The notes beneath the pieces are model-generated. The model made no database searches, was not told the origin of the DNA, and was given only the letters and a program-made list of their open reading frames with translations. Below, piece by piece: positions 9,377 to 21,324 of a stretch of DNA of 64,000 nt. Position numbers and translations under genes: made by a program. Every line of letters starts with the position of its first letter. Position 1 is the stretch's first letter. Source of the stretch: Anas platyrhynchos (Eukaryota; Chordata; Aves; Anseriformes; Anatidae); contig NC_092605.1 in NCBI RefSeq assembly GCF_047663525.1, forward strand, positions 1,364,001 through 1,428,000, in the 5' to 3' direction.

Positions 9377-11461
9377 TCACCACCGGTTCCTGCTGTACGG
9401 GGACTGCACCTACGGGCAGAGCGGGATGGCACCGGGCAGGCGTGATGGCACGGCACGGCACGGCACGGCACGGCATCACCCCGCTGCCTGCCATCCGCAG
9501 CTCTGCCCTCCCCCGGAGACGTCAAGGCACGGAAAGACTTTGTACCTGGGCAGGAGCCCAACCCTGCTGCCCCCACCCCGGCTCCCTCGTTGCTCATTAA
9601 CTCACCTGGCCGCTCCGCTGCGCCGCGGCGTGCCGGGCCTGCACGGCGAAGGCGTCCTCGGCTCGCAGAGTGGAGCTGGCGCTGCCCGCGGCCGTGCTGG
9701 TGGCGGTGGCGCGGGGCAGGATCATGTCGTAGGGCCCTTCGCTCTGCGGGGGGGAAAATGGGTCCGTGGGGGCACCGGGAGCACCCCCAGCACGTGGGCG
9801 CACTCCCTGCGGGGTCCTGGGGAGCAGCACAGCGTGGGGGGAACCCTCCCCAGCGCCCCATTACCAGCACGTGGGGGGGACCCATCACCCCGGGGAGGGG
9901 AGGGCTCTCACCTTGTGCATCAGGGCCATCTCCGTGGGCTGGTAGACGCTGGTGAGCAGCTGCCCGTTGTAGCCGCTGTACGGGGACACCGGCTTCTTGG
10001 CTGCAAAGAGAAGGGGACGGTGAAAACGGGGGGCTCATGCTGCCACCCCCACCCCACCCGGGGCCTCGTTAGCAGGTTTAACGAGCAGCCAGCTGCTCTG
10101 CGCCCTTCCCGGGGGGCGGGAGGGACATCCCTCGAGGTTTGCATCACTGTGGGGTGGGGGAGCACCGCCCCGTGTTATTATTGTAGGGTCTCCCCAGCGC
10201 CGCCAGCTCGGCGACACGTCCTCCTGTAGGGAGAAGCGCCCGCCCGGGGCGGAGGGCTGGGAGCCTTGGGCACCCCACGCCGGGGAGGGGAGCACCCCCG
10301 GAGCGGGTGAGCTCAGCCTAAACTGGTAAACCCAGCCCGGCGTGTTTTGGGGGAGCCACAACAATCGCAGGTCTCGCTCCCAGCCGCCCGGGCGCGTCGC
10401 AGCAGCCGTCTCGCAGCCCCGTGCGTCGCGCCCCGGTGCCTACCGAAGGAGGGCTCGTCCATGGAGAAGGCTTTGTTCTCCACGAACATGCTCTGCGACT
10501 TCTGCTCCTTCAGGATGGTCTCGTAGCCCACCCCCCGCGTGGGGTAGCCGTCGTCCTCGTAGGCTTGCTCGGGGCCCCGCCGCGTCACGTGCGTCACCTC
10601 GGGGATGACGTAGAGGAGGATGAAGGCGCAGGCGTTGGCCACCAGCGCGATGGCCAGCGTGGGGTCGTCCCAGCCGGGCTTCTCGCCCGCCCGCTGGTTC
10701 CCGTAGAGGTACATGGCCGTCCACGCCACCCAGATGGCCATGGAGAGGCCGGTGGTGGCCAGGATGAAGGCGCCGTGCTTCCTCCAGCGCGTGTAGCGGC
10801 CGCAGAGCGCCGGCCAGGCGGTGCCGAAGGCGGCCACCAGCAGCACCATGACGTAGGTGAGCGCCAGGACGAAATCGGCGTCCGCCAGCACGCAGGGGTC
10901 CGCGGGGCCCCCCTCCCGCCGCGCCACGGTGATGGTGAGCCACTCGGCGTTGATGATGACCTCCACCAGGGCGAGGAGCAGGGCCACCGCCAGCGTCACC
11001 CAGCCCCGCGGGCCCCGGTTCCTCCGCGCTAGGAAGTTGAGGGCGACGGCGTGCGCCAGCAGGCAGGAGAAGCAGAGGCCGAAGAGGACGCCGAAGAGGA
11101 AGCGTCGGGAAGCGCAGGTGGAGAAGTTGGGCCCCACGATGAAGTCAAAGGTCAGGCAGAACAGCCCGAAGGTGCCCAGCATGAAGAAGACCTGCGTGGC
11201 CACCAGGCTCTTCTTCGGAGGGTCCTGCACGAAGGGCAGGCTGGCCACCAGCACGATGGTGAGCACGAAGCTGGTCACCACGCCGAGGCTGGCCACGGCC
11301 TCCACCGCGATGCCCCAAGCTGCCGAGAGGTCGCAGAGGTTGTAGTAGAGCGAGGACAGGTCCTTGCCGCAGCCCGCCGGGGGGGTGCTCTGGGCATGGC
11401 CAGGGGGCAGCAGGGCCAGCAGGACGCAGGCGGCCGCGGGCAGCACCCCCGCAGCCCCCAT
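9377..11461 (-). CDS. GPRC5C: Orphan G protein-coupled receptor, class C group 5 member C
   Basis: Four coding exons on the minus strand: 11461-10444, 10000-9912, 9743-9606 and 9409-9377, giving 425 residues (human 441). Residues 1-24 form a signal peptide ending GHAQ. A short ectodomain carries the CGKDLSSLYYNLCD cysteines, with no Venus flytrap domain, as expected for group 5. Seven hydrophobic segments follow at about 48-76, 84-108, 120-143, 153-175, 197-219, 229-252 and 267-290. The cytosolic tail has the family blocks YPTRGVGYETILKEQ, SMFVENKAFSMDEP, SPYSGYNGQLLTSVYQPTE and YDMILPRATA. It ends QSPYSRNRW rather than the VFRNPYVWD tail I recall from human. The start is the first ATG after the acceptor at 11504/11503 and opens the signal peptide. 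Exon 1 is non-coding near 12.6 kb. The human protein is a retinoic acid-inducible orphan receptor. Confidence 0.94.
9446..9475. repeat. (GGCAC)n pentamer run in GPRC5C intron 3
   Basis: About five to six uninterrupted copies of GGCAC/CGGCA lie in the small intron before the last exon. The same pentamer recurs at about 11928-11953 (GPRC5C intron 1) and 51108-51205. Confidence 0.85.
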
Positions 11462-11927
11462 CCTGCACCGTGGGGTGGGCGCTGAGTGCGGCGTCCACGG
11501 ACCCTGTGGGGAAGAGGAGGCGTTACAAGGAGCCCTCTCCAGGAGTTGGAGCCCCCTGCCCGCGGTCCCTGCTCCATCTCCCACCAGACCACGGCTGGTG
11601 ATGGGGTCCCGGTGAGCCTGGGATGTGCCAGCACCACCCCACAGCCCCAAGAAGCTTCGGGTGCAGCCCCAGATGGACCCACATCTCCCACCCCTCCTTG
11701 CCTGGACATGGCACCGTGCCCGGGAGCAACGAGCATGGGTCGGGGCTGGCCGCAGAGGCACCACCGGGGGCCAGGTCGGTCCCCTTGGCACGGCACTGAG
11801 CGCGCCGCACGTTCCCCTTTCCACTTCTCCTGTCCCACTTCCCTCCTGTGGCTCCGGGCACTGACCCAGCGCAGGTCCCGTGTTTGGCCCCACACAGCAG
11901 AGCTCCCCGCCGCACGCAGCCGCAGCC

Positions 11928-11953
11928 TGGCACGGCACGGCACGGCACGGCAC
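11928..11953. repeat. (GGCAC)n pentamer run in GPRC5C intron 1
   Basis: About five copies of GGCAC in the intron between the non-coding first exon and the main coding exon. It is the same unit as at 9446-9475. Confidence 0.85.
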
Positions 11954-12578
11954 CCTGGGCACGGGGGTCCCTGACCCCACTGCCAGCCCCCAAGGAGCGT
12001 GGTGGGGTGCCCGTGGGAAGGAGGAAGGCGAGGGGAAAGCTGCAGCCCCCTGCGCTCCCCCCAGCTGGAGGGAGGAAACCGGGCAGGAAACCTGCGACAA
12101 GGTCACCTCGGGGCTGGGCTGGGGGCGGCGGGGGGCCCACATCGCTGCCCCCATCCCTGCGCCCCCCGAAAGCCCCTGAAAGCCCCCTCTGCTCCTCTCC
12201 CGGGGCCAGGCACCCCCCCGGTGTCCAGGCTCTGCCCAGCCCCCTCGGGCCGGAGCCACCCCATGGGATAGGGACGGGGAGTCCCGGTACCGGGAAGGGG
12301 GGAGGAAAACAGCCCCTACCGCCCCCAGCCCGGCCGGTGCCCCCCACCCTTCGCGGTCCCCCCACGTCCCCGACCGGTGCCGGCCCCAAACTCGCCCTGA
12401 GCCTCCCCAACTTTGAGAGAGCCCCCGGGTGGACGGCTCCCGGTGCCGGTGCCGGTGCCGGCCCCATTTGCGCTCCCGGTGCCGGTCCCGTTTGCGCTCC
12501 CGGTGCCGGTTCCCGGGTCCATCCCGGTACCGGTGCTGCCCAGCCCCGCGGGTTTCACCCCCTCCCGGCCCCTCTCAC

Positions 12579-12740
12579 CGGCTCCAGCGCCCCGGTGTCC
12601 CGGCCGCTCCGCTCCGCTCCGTGCCGAGCCCCGAGCCCGCAGCCCCGTGCGCGCCTGCCCGGCCCGGCCCGGCCCCTCCCCGAGGTGCGCCGCTGCCGGG
12701 GGGGCGCGCCCGGGACCTGCCCCAGCGCACCGGGCTGGGG
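12579..12740 (-). promoter_or_regulatory. GPRC5C CpG promoter and non-coding exon 1
   Basis: A dense CpG block on the minus strand ends at a strong donor, CCG|GTGAGA (last exon base 12579), which would pair with the acceptor at 11504/11503, 42 bases before the start codon. No TATA box is seen. The exact start site cannot be placed. Just downstream (12420-12540) the intron begins with a GGTGCCGGTGCC-type short repeat. Confidence 0.55.
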
Positions 12741-15700
12741 AGGGGGGCACCCAGCGGGGGCTGCCCCCAAACGGAGGGGACAGAACCGTGGCGAGGGGGG
12801 GGAGCTGGGTGGGAGCGAGTCGGGAACCCCCCTCCGAGCACCGGTGCGATGAGCGTGCGGGTGCTCAACACCCGGGGGCTCCTTGGGGTGATGGGGACAG
12901 AACCAGGGTGGCCTCAGCGATTGGGGGGGCTCCGTACCGGGTGCTCGCTGCGGTGCTGAGCCCGGGAACCGAAGGCGAGCAGCCCCGAGGGGCCTCCCGG
13001 AGGAATGTCAGCCCTTGGCACTGAGAGAGGCCTGCAGCCAGCGAGGGGCTGGGGGCTGGGGAAACCCCATCCCGGGGGCTCGGGGGTCCCGGGAGTGGGG
13101 TTGGGAGCGGGGCTGACCCTACAGCCACAGTTCGGTTGGGGCACCCCAAAACCACCGCGTCCCCCGGGGCTCGGGGATGGGGAAGAGCCGCGGGAGGCTC
13201 GGGGCACCCCGGGGACCCGTGGCCCCGCTGGCCCCGCAGGAGGTTTCCAGGCAGGCGCTGCTATTTTGGGAGGGTGAAGCAAGAGGGTGAAGGATGCAGC
13301 CGAAAGTTCAGCGCGCCGCTGGCGGGTCCTCCCCCCAGACAAAAACAATCCCAGGGAGGCAGAGCCGGGGCTGGCAGCACCGCGGCACGAGGGGTGGCAC
13401 CGTGGGGACGGGGCAGGACACCGGGGACGGGTGCTGCACCCACAGCCACCATCCCTCCTGCCCTATTTAGCCCTAAAAAGCTCTTGGCACCAGCACCACA
13501 CCGGGGCAGCCTCCTCCCTGCCTGCGGGGGGCACGCACCCCCCCCTGTGCGCCCCCATGCATGGAGCAGGGCTGCGGGGTGGCACAACGGGGCCTCGCCA
13601 CCTTCCCACCTCCCCCGGTGGCCTCTCCGTGCCTCGGTTTCCCCGGGGATTTGGGGTCAGGCTTGAATCAGGCTGGGAACGGGGGCCGGCTTCCCCTGGC
13701 GCCCCCGCTGCCCCCGACCCGTGCTGCAGAGGCCAGGCTGCACGCGGCTTCCTGCCGCGCTTCCTTCCGCTCACGGCGCGCTCCCCGCGGTGCCTGGCCC
13801 GAGCCCCCCCCCGCTGCCCCCCCAGCGGGGGCTCCCTCCTTGTGGGGCCGCGGGCTGGCATCCATCCTGCCGAGGCCACCCCGTGGTGCCCGGTGTCTGC
13901 CCACGTGTGCCCACCACGTCGGGTTGTCACCCCCCCATTTCCCCTTCCCGTTGTCCCCCAAGCTTTCCAGCCCCGGTTTCTCAGGAGGGGTTTTTGTAGG
14001 TCCTACAGGAACACCCCGCTGGGGAGGCAGCCGGGGGGGGGTAAATTGGGTGCAAGGCTGCCGTGTGCTGGTGGCATCGTGGGGCCGGTGCCGTGGCTGC
14101 GTGCTGGGGCGTTGGGCACCCCGTTCAGCCCAGTCCCGGTGCCGTGACCATGCTGGGGACGGGTGCCCTGGTGGCAGGGCTGGCAGAGCCAGACCCCGGT
14201 GGCCCAGCAGCCGCGGCGAGGGGCTGGGGGGGCAGCTCGGCACAGCCTGGGAGCCCCGCCAGGCTCCCTCGCGGGGCGAGCTTCCGAAAACACCGCATTT
14301 TTTCCAGCCTTACCTCTCCTCCAGAGCCACGGGGCCAGGCGGCGGCACCAGGCCGGGCTCCGCGGCGGCACCCGCTCGGCCTCACCTTGGCGAAGGTGAG
14401 GGCCCTACCTGGGGAGGGGGGGGGTCACCGTGTGCTTGCCCCCCCCCTCTTTTCCAGGCTGTTTATGCCGGGGCTGGGGAGCTGTTTTCCATCCGAGCCG
14501 GTTCTGCCCAGCGGCGAGCCCCCTCTCCAAGGCGGACGCGGTGAGCGCGGTTCCACCTCCCTCTCCAAGTAAATAAGCGCTGCCGGGGGGGGGCTGGCAG
14601 CCTCCCTGCGCTCCCTCCGCACGCACAAACTGGAGCTGGGGCCCCAACGCTGCCCTTCCTGGGCAATTCCCACCCCCCTTGCCCCGTGCCCCCCCCCAGG
14701 AGCCCCCCAAGCGGGCTGCGGGGTGGGAAATCCTGCGGGAGGGTGGGTGGGTGGGAGGCGCTGGGTGCTGGAGTTAATGGCTAATCCGGTCCCGAAATGC
14801 CAGAATTAATGGGGCGAGCACCTCCCGCCCCACTGAGGTTGGGGTTTAACCCCATCGGCAGCACCGGGGGGGCTGTAATGGGGTCGGTCTGCCAGTGGGG
14901 GCTTGGGCTGGGGGGTGCTGGGGGCTGATCCTGCCCCAGGGCGCACGGTGGTGCCCGTGTGGGTCAGCCCCACATTATGGGATCATTTTATGGGCAGTGA
15001 GGGCAAAAGTGAGCAGGGACCCCGCTGCCCCCCATCCCACCCCACTGCCCCCCATCCCACCCCACTCCCGGGCTCAGCCGGGTGGGCACGGGGCAGCCCA
15101 AATCCCCCCGGGGGTTGGCTGAGCCCCCCCCTCCCGCCACCGGGACAGCCCCACGGGGGCCGGTTTATGGGGAATTACAGCAGCAAGGCTGGGGTTTTTG
15201 GGGGATTAGGCTAAGGACCTTATGGGGGAATTAGGGAGGAATGTGGGGCCGTGGGGCTGGCGCTCCGAACCCGGCCGTGCTGGGTGCTGGGTGCTGGGTG
15301 CCAGCCCCACGGGGGGGTCCTGCCCCTGCCCTCTGGTGGCCCCTGGGGCCAGGCACGGTCACAGCGGGAGGGTGGCACCTCGTGGGGGTGCCCCAAGTGG
15401 GTTTTGGGGGGATAAAGGTGGGGGGACCCAGCCCCACGCGCAGGGGGTGCTGCGCCCCCGTCCCAGGCACGGAGCCAGACCCAGGCAGGTTTTGGTGTGA
15501 AAACGGGCGTTTATGGGGGCAGGAGCAGCCCCATTACGCCTCGGAGGGGCTGCAGAGCCCCCCAGCACCCAGCCCCCCAGCCATGGCTCCTGGGGGCTTC
15601 GATGGAGTCACAGCGTGGGGGCAGCCCCCAGCCCCCCCCCAACCCCACCAGCACCCCAGGGTGGGCGCAGCCGGGCTGTGTCCCCCAGGGAGGGTCTCAC

Positions 15701-16224
15701 AGGGTGCCGGGGGGGCGATGCCAGCTCACGGCCCCCCCCCCGGTGCCGGGCTCAGCCCCCTGGCTCTGGTGGGGGCACAGTGGGGGGGTTATAAATATCG
15801 CAGCACGGGGGGGGGATTTGCCGAGCTGATTAATCTCTGCCTTGTCAGCCCCAGCGAGGCAAACGCTTTGTGGGGAGGGGGCTCCCAGCCTGGTGCCGAC
15901 CCCCGGGTGGGGGGCAGCGTGGGGGGAGGTCGGGACCCCCCCACCTCAGCTCCCCAAACAGGGCTGGGATGGGAGCTGGGGGGGGGGGGGGTTAGAGCAG
16001 GGGGCAGAGGTTGAGAGCTGCGGGTGCTCAGCGCCCTTTGGGGGGGAGGCAGGATGGGTGCTGCGCCCCCCCCCGGACCCCCCCAGTCCCCCCCCCCAGC
16101 TTTTTTTTTATGAAATCAAGATGTTCTTGGCTGGGGGGTTGGGGTTAGGGCTGGTGGCCACGGCACGGGGCCAGTGGTGGGGAGGTGGTGGGGACTGGTG
16201 GGGACTGGGGGGCACTGGGAGGCA

Positions 16225-16445
16225 CTGGGGGGCTCTGGGGGGGGTCCGGTTGTGCCCCGCGCCCCGGCCCATTCACAAATCCCTGCGCCACGCCCTGCGC
16301 TCCTATTGGCTGGGAGGGGGCGGGCTGCAGCCAATCAGAGAGGCGCCCTCCAAGTGTGTGTGTATGGGGGGGGGGGCGGGGGGGGGGGGCAAACCCGAGC
16401 GCTGCGTTCTGATTGGTCAGAACCCGCCCCTAAATTCACATCCCG
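16225..16445. promoter_or_regulatory. Orphan CpG promoter-like cluster with three CCAAT boxes
   Basis: Within 110 bp there are CCAAT boxes in both orientations: ATTGG at 16305-16309, CCAAT at 16331-16335 and ATTGG at 16412-16416. They are interleaved with GC boxes (GGGGGCGGG at about 16317, CCCGCCCC at about 16424) and a CGCCACGCCC element. This is the composition of an NF-Y/SP promoter, but the nearest recognised start codon is 1.9 kb away (BTBD17). It may be an unannotated non-coding transcript start, a distal BTBD17 promoter, or the remnant of the promoter of a gene no longer here. Confidence 0.45.
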
Positions 16446-16469
16446 CGGGGGTGAGCTGCGGGGGGGGGA

Positions 16470-16565
16470 TCCCAATCCCAATCCCAATCCCAATCCCAAT
16501 CCCAATCCCAATCCCAATCCCAATCCCAATCCCAATCCCAATCCCATCCCATCCCATCCCATCCC
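16470..16565. repeat. Hexamer array (CCCAAT)n
   Basis: About 12-13 perfect CCCAAT units are followed by a few CCCAT pentamers. Every unit contains the CCAAT core, and the array begins about 55 bp beyond the last box of the promoter-like cluster next to it. Confidence 0.95.
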
Positions 16566-18164
16566 CGCCCCTGTCCCACCACCCCCTACCAGAGATTTTT
16601 TGGGGGGGGTCCCAGCCCCGCCGCCCCCTGTCAGGGATTTTGGGGGGGGTCCCAGCCCCGGCGCTCCCCAGGCCCAGCGGAGCATCGTGTGTCCCTCCCT
16701 GCGAGCCGGGGGGCTTTGTCCCCATATCCCAGGGGGTGGAAGCACCGACCCATGCAGCCCCCACCCCACCCCCCCACCCCCCAGCTGGCGGCGTGGGAGA
16801 GATGTCAATTAGCTGCCAATTAAATCTGGGTAATCAGCAGCCCCGGGTGCTTCGTGGCATCGATCACAGCAGCTGCGGCACGACCGCGTTAACCCTTCCC
16901 CAACCCTGACCCCATTTGTTCTCTGTGTGTGTGTGGGGGGGTCCCTGTCCCCACCAGCCCCCACATCTTCCCTCCCCACCTCCTCCGGGCAGGGCCAGAT
17001 GGGGCCCCCCCGCCCTCACCCAGCATCTGGAGCCCCCGGCTAAGCCCCTGCTCCTGGCTCATCCCCTTGGAGCTCGGCACATCCAGGCGGTGCCGGGGGC
17101 TGGAGCTCCTCACCCCCACGTCCCCGTCCTCCTCCAGACTCTCCGGATCCGGCCCCTGTCCTCAAATCCCCTCCTGGCACGGGAACACCCCCAACCACGG
17201 CGGCACCGTGCCAGGACCCGGCAGCCTGACGCAGAGGGGCAGATGGGCCGAGCCCCCCTGCTTGGATAGAGCCCCCCCTTCCCCTCCACAGCCATCCTGC
17301 CCCATACACGGCCCCCCCTGCACCCCCTGTCCCTCCGACAGCATCCCTCCTGCTGCCGGGTGTCACCACCAGCGCTGGCACCAGCGTGAGCGTCGTGGCC
17401 ACCTCGTGGGGTTTGCGCCTCGCTCAGTTTGGCACCAGAGCTGCAGCAACGCGGGTGCCGGCGCTGATCCCAGCAGTTTAGGATTAGCTGTGCCCATGTC
17501 TGTGGGGTCTGTCCCCTGCTGTGTCCCATGTGGGGGCTCCAAGCCCTGCTCCCTACCCCGGGGGGGATCATTGGGGCCGCAAACAAAAGTGGGGTTTGCT
17601 CAGGCTGCCCCAGCAGATGTTCCCACACAGAGGGGTGCCCACCTCCCGCGCTGCCCATCTGCTTCAGGGATTAGGGCGACGACCCCATCCCATCCCCATA
17701 TCCTCATCTCCCCGCCCCACATCCCGCACAAGGGCTGCGGGGCCAAACTCCCCCCCCCAAAAAACCCCACAAGAGCCCCCCGAGAGGTGGGCAAGGGGCC
17801 AGCGGAGGCCGTCCTCGGGCAGCCGCGCAGCACACGCAGCGCCTTGGCTGCAAAGGCTGGGAAAAGGGCAGGCAGTTCCTGCCGGATGCCATGGTGATGG
17901 GAGGGCGAGGGCCGCATGAATGAAAACCCAAGAGCAGGGGGGAGCGGGGGGGGCCGCTCTGCGCTGTGCCCTGAATGCAAAGACCCCACACAAAAGCGCC
18001 GTGGCCGTGCGCACCGTGGCGCACCGGTGCCGTGGGCGAGCGGTGCCGACCCCGCACCGTGCCCGGGGCTCACCGTGGGTACCCCCGGCACGACACCCCT
18101 GGGGGATGTAGGACCAAAAGAGGGGGGTCAGGGTGGGATGGATTGGGGCTGGGAGCCGTTCCCC

Positions 18165-18297
18165 TGGTAACGGCGGGTCCCAGTTTCCACCAATCGATGT
18201 GGCGGCGCGGGCTGGGAGGGCTGGGAGGGCTCGTGGCCTACATAAGCCCCGGCGGGCACCGCGCGCCCGCGCCGCCGGCAGATGCTCTTGCGAAGCC
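18165..18297 (+). promoter_or_regulatory. BTBD17 promoter
   Basis: A CCAAT box at 18190-18194 and a TATA-like TACATAAG at 18239-18246 lie about 105 and 55 bp before the start codon. A CpG-rich leader follows. A start site near 18270 would sit about 30 bp after the TATA-like element. Confidence 0.55.
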
Positions 18298-21200
18298 ATG
18301 GGGAGGCTGACGGGCGCACGGCCCGCTGCCACCCACCGCTGGGGCTCCACGGCCACTGCCTTCCTCCTCCTCCTCCTCACCGTGCAGGCTGGTAAGGGTG
18401 GTCGCAGCCGGGGGAGGCGTGGAGGGGTCCCCGGGTCGCAGCCCCGCTGCCCTCGCCGTGTGCTGGGGTGGGGTTGGGCATGGGGTGGGGGGCTGGTGGT
18501 GGTCACGGAGGGGTGGGCACAGCTCTCCGGCAGCCGTGGTGGCACGGGGAGGGCTGGATGTGGCTCCTCGATGTGCCCGTGGTGGCCGGGAGGTGCCTGG
18601 GGGCGAGGGCTGGGCTCCCCGCTGCCCGGTGGTCAGGCGCCACGGGGCAAGGGGCTGCGATCGCCTCCCTGATCCCCGCTCAGCTGGGATTAAGCTGGTG
18701 CTGGGATGGGTAATCTGGGTAAACTGGGATGGGTAATCTGGGTATACTGGGATGGGTAATCTGCAGGATCGCCGGCCGGCAAGCAGCAGATTTGAGAGAC
18801 GGAGCCAAATTCCCCAGGGGAAAGATGCTCCAGGGGGGAAGGTGGGAGATGTGCCAAGCGTGCGGGAGGGAGAGGAGTGGGAGGAAGGCTCCCCGTGCCC
18901 ACAGGAGCTCCGAGCCCACCGCTGCGCATTCCCAGCCCCTCTCCCTGCTGGGGGGGGCTCGCAGCACCAGTGGGAGGCAGTGCCTGTGCCAGGAGCGGGC
19001 ACAGCACCGTGCCTGCCTGCCCAGCAGCACCCACCCATGGCAATGCCGGGGCTGTCGGCACCCCCAGCCCCTTCCTGGAGCTCAGGGAGCCCCCCCAAAG
19101 CCACCAGCCCTCGTGTGCCCCCCTGTGCCAGCCCGCCCAGGATGCTGGGGGTCTGGGGCAGTGCCCAGGGCAGGCTCTGCTCACGCTGGGGACAGGACGG
19201 GGGCTGGCAGCCCGGGCTGGGAGCCAGCCCTGCCCGGCACGGGGCCATTTCCCAGCACGGCCCAGCCTGGGACACGGTGGTCCCAACCCCACTGCTTGTT
19301 GGCTCCCAGGGACACCCCTGTCCCCACGTCCCCTCGCCCTCCCCACGCCCCCTTGGCACCGGCCGGCCTTTTGGCACGGGGAGGAGCGCAGGGAGGACGT
19401 GCACAACGCCAGGCACCCCCAGCCCCCCACGTGCCCCAGGGCTGTGACTCTCCCACCTCCCCGCAGCCCAGAGAGCCGAGCTCGGCGGCGATGCCACGGC
19501 TGCCACCATCAACCACTCGCTGACGCTGCTGCAGCGGCTGCAGGAGCTGCTGCAGAACGGCAACAGCAGCGACTCGGTGCTGCGGGTGCGCACGGCTGCC
19601 TCCGACGAGGCCAAGGTCTTCCACACCCACCAGCTGCTGCTCAGCCTCCAGAGCGAGGTTTTTGAGGGTCTCCTGCGCAACCAGAGCGTCCTCACCCTGC
19701 ACGAGCCCCCCGAGACCGCCGCGCTCTTCGAGAAGTTCATCAGGTGTGCGCCAGGGGGGACCCCCGCGGGATGGGGAGGTCCAGGGGGATGCCAAGGAGG
19801 GAGGTGTTCCCCTAGGGAAAGTGGGGAGTTTTTTGGGATGGGGATGCCCAAAGGGATGAGCTGAGGAGGGAGATGTTCCCCCGGGGATATCAGGGGCTTT
19901 GTGGGATGGGGATGGCCTCGGGGATGCAGCCAAGGAGGGAGAGGTTCCCCTGGGGACAATGGGGAGTTTTTGGGATGGGGATGCCCAAAGGGATGAGCTG
20001 AGGAGGAGGAGATGCTCCTTTGGGTACCACAAAGACCTCACAGGATGGGGACAGCAGGAGGGGTGCAGCCAAGTGGGGACGATGCCACTGGGGACTGTGG
20101 GGACCCTGCAGGGTGGGGGTGCTGCAGGGTGCAGCCGAGGAGGGAGGGTGCTCCCCTGGAGACCTGCTGGAGCCTGGGGCCACGCAGAAGGATGGGAAAA
20201 GGACCAGGGGACAGCAATGTCACCGCGCCACGCTCCGCCCCAGGTACCTGTACTGCGGGGGGGTCTCCATCCTGCTGCACCAGGCCATCCCCATGCACCA
20301 GCTGGCCAGCAAATACCGGGTGTGGGGGCTGCAGCGCGGCGTGGCCGACTACATGAGGAGCCACCTGGCCAGCGAGTCGAGCCAGGGCCACGTGGTGGGC
20401 TGGTACCACTACGCCGTGCGCGTCGGGGACGCGGCGCTGCAGGAGAGCTGCCTCCAGTTCCTGGCTTGGAACCTTTCGGCCGTGCTGAGCAGCGCCGAGT
20501 GGGCTTCGGTCAGCGTGGAGCTGCTGCTGCTGCTGCTGGAGCGCTCCGACCTGGTGCTGCACAGCGAGCTGGAGCTCTACACCGCCGTGGAGAGCTGGCT
20601 GAGCCGGCGGCAGCCCGAGGAGGCGGTGGCCGAGCGGGTGCTGCGCGCCATCCGCTACCCCATGATCGCCCCCAGCCAGCTGTTCCGGCTGCAGGCGCAG
20701 TCGGCGGTGCTGGCGCGGCACCACGGCGCCGTGCGGGACCTCCTGTTCCAAGCCTTCCAGTTCCACGCCGCCTCCCCCCTGCACTTCGCCAAGTATTTCG
20801 ACGTCAACTGCAGCATGTTCCTGCCCCGCAACTACCTCGCGCCCAGCTGGGGCTCCCAGTGGGTCATCAACAACCCGGCGCGGGACGACCGCAGCACCAG
20901 TTTCCAGACCCAACTGGGGCCCAGCAGCCACGACGCCGGCAAGAGGCTGACCTGGAACGCGCTCTTCTCGCCGCGCTGGCTGCCCGTCAGCCTGCGCCCC
21001 GTCTACTCGGACTCGGTGTCGGGCGCCGTCCAAGCGGCGCGCATCGAGGACGGCCGCCCGCGCCTCGTCGTCACCCCGGCCATGAGCAGCCCCGATTTTG
21101 CCGGCGTCAGCTTCCAAAAAACGGTGCTGGTGGGCGTGCGGCAGCAGGGCCGCGTGCTGGTCAAGCACGCCTACAGCTTCCACCAGAGCTCGGACGAGGC

Positions 21201-21324
21201 GGCCGATTTCCTCGCCCACGCCGACCTGCAGAAGCGCACCTCCGAGTACCTCATCGACAACTCCCTGCACCTGCACATCATCGTCAAGCCCGTCTACCAC
21301 TCCCTCATCAAGGCCAAGAAGTAG
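18298..21324 (+). CDS. BTBD17: BTB/POZ domain-containing protein 17
   Basis: Three coding exons: 18298-18391, 19467-19743 and 20244-21324, with matching phases, giving 483 residues (human about 478). Residues 1-31 are a signal peptide with the core TATAFLLLLLTVQA. A BTB/POZ fold covers about 60-150, with the characteristic FHTHQLLLSLQSEVFEGLL and the AIPMHQLASKYRVWGLQ segment. A BACK-like helical region follows (about 165-290), including WLSRRQPEEAVAERVLRAIRYPMI. A C-terminal beta-rich domain runs to the KAKK end. The closest relatives are the secreted galectin-3-binding protein group, so a secreted or extracellular protein is expected, and NHS, NSS, NQS and NCS sites fit glycosylation. The exact function is not established. 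Intron 2 holds a minisatellite. The gene is tail to tail with DNAI2. Confidence 0.95.
18685..18765. repeat. Short tandem repeat in BTBD17 intron 1
   Basis: Three imperfect copies of ACTGGGATGGGTAATCTGGGTA are seen in tandem, about 23 bp apart. Confidence 0.7.
19780..20190. repeat. Minisatellite of about 69 bp filling BTBD17 intron 2
   Basis: Five to six imperfect copies of a unit of about 68-70 bp carry landmarks GGGATGGGGATGCCCAAAGG and GAGGAGGGAGATGTTCCCC. The spacing of the GAGCTGAGGAGG or CAGCCAAGGAGG motif is 68 and then 70 bp. The array takes up most of the 500-bp intron. Confidence 0.85.

Larger units (their letters stand above)
12750..18160. other. Long non-coding interval between GPRC5C and BTBD17
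   Basis: Both flanking genes point away from this 5.4-kb interval. It is GC-rich with long G runs and no convincing coding exon. In human GPR142 sits here, and no run of seven hydrophobic segments was found in any frame. Lower-GC patches occur at about 14770-14830 and 15785-15850. A CCAAT-box cluster stands at 16.2-16.45 kb and is listed separately. Confidence 0.6.

Noticed and set aside
10313-12259. 648-residue minus-strand frame over GPRC5C
   Set aside because: The part upstream of 11461 is intron 1 read through; the signal peptide and acceptor define the real start.
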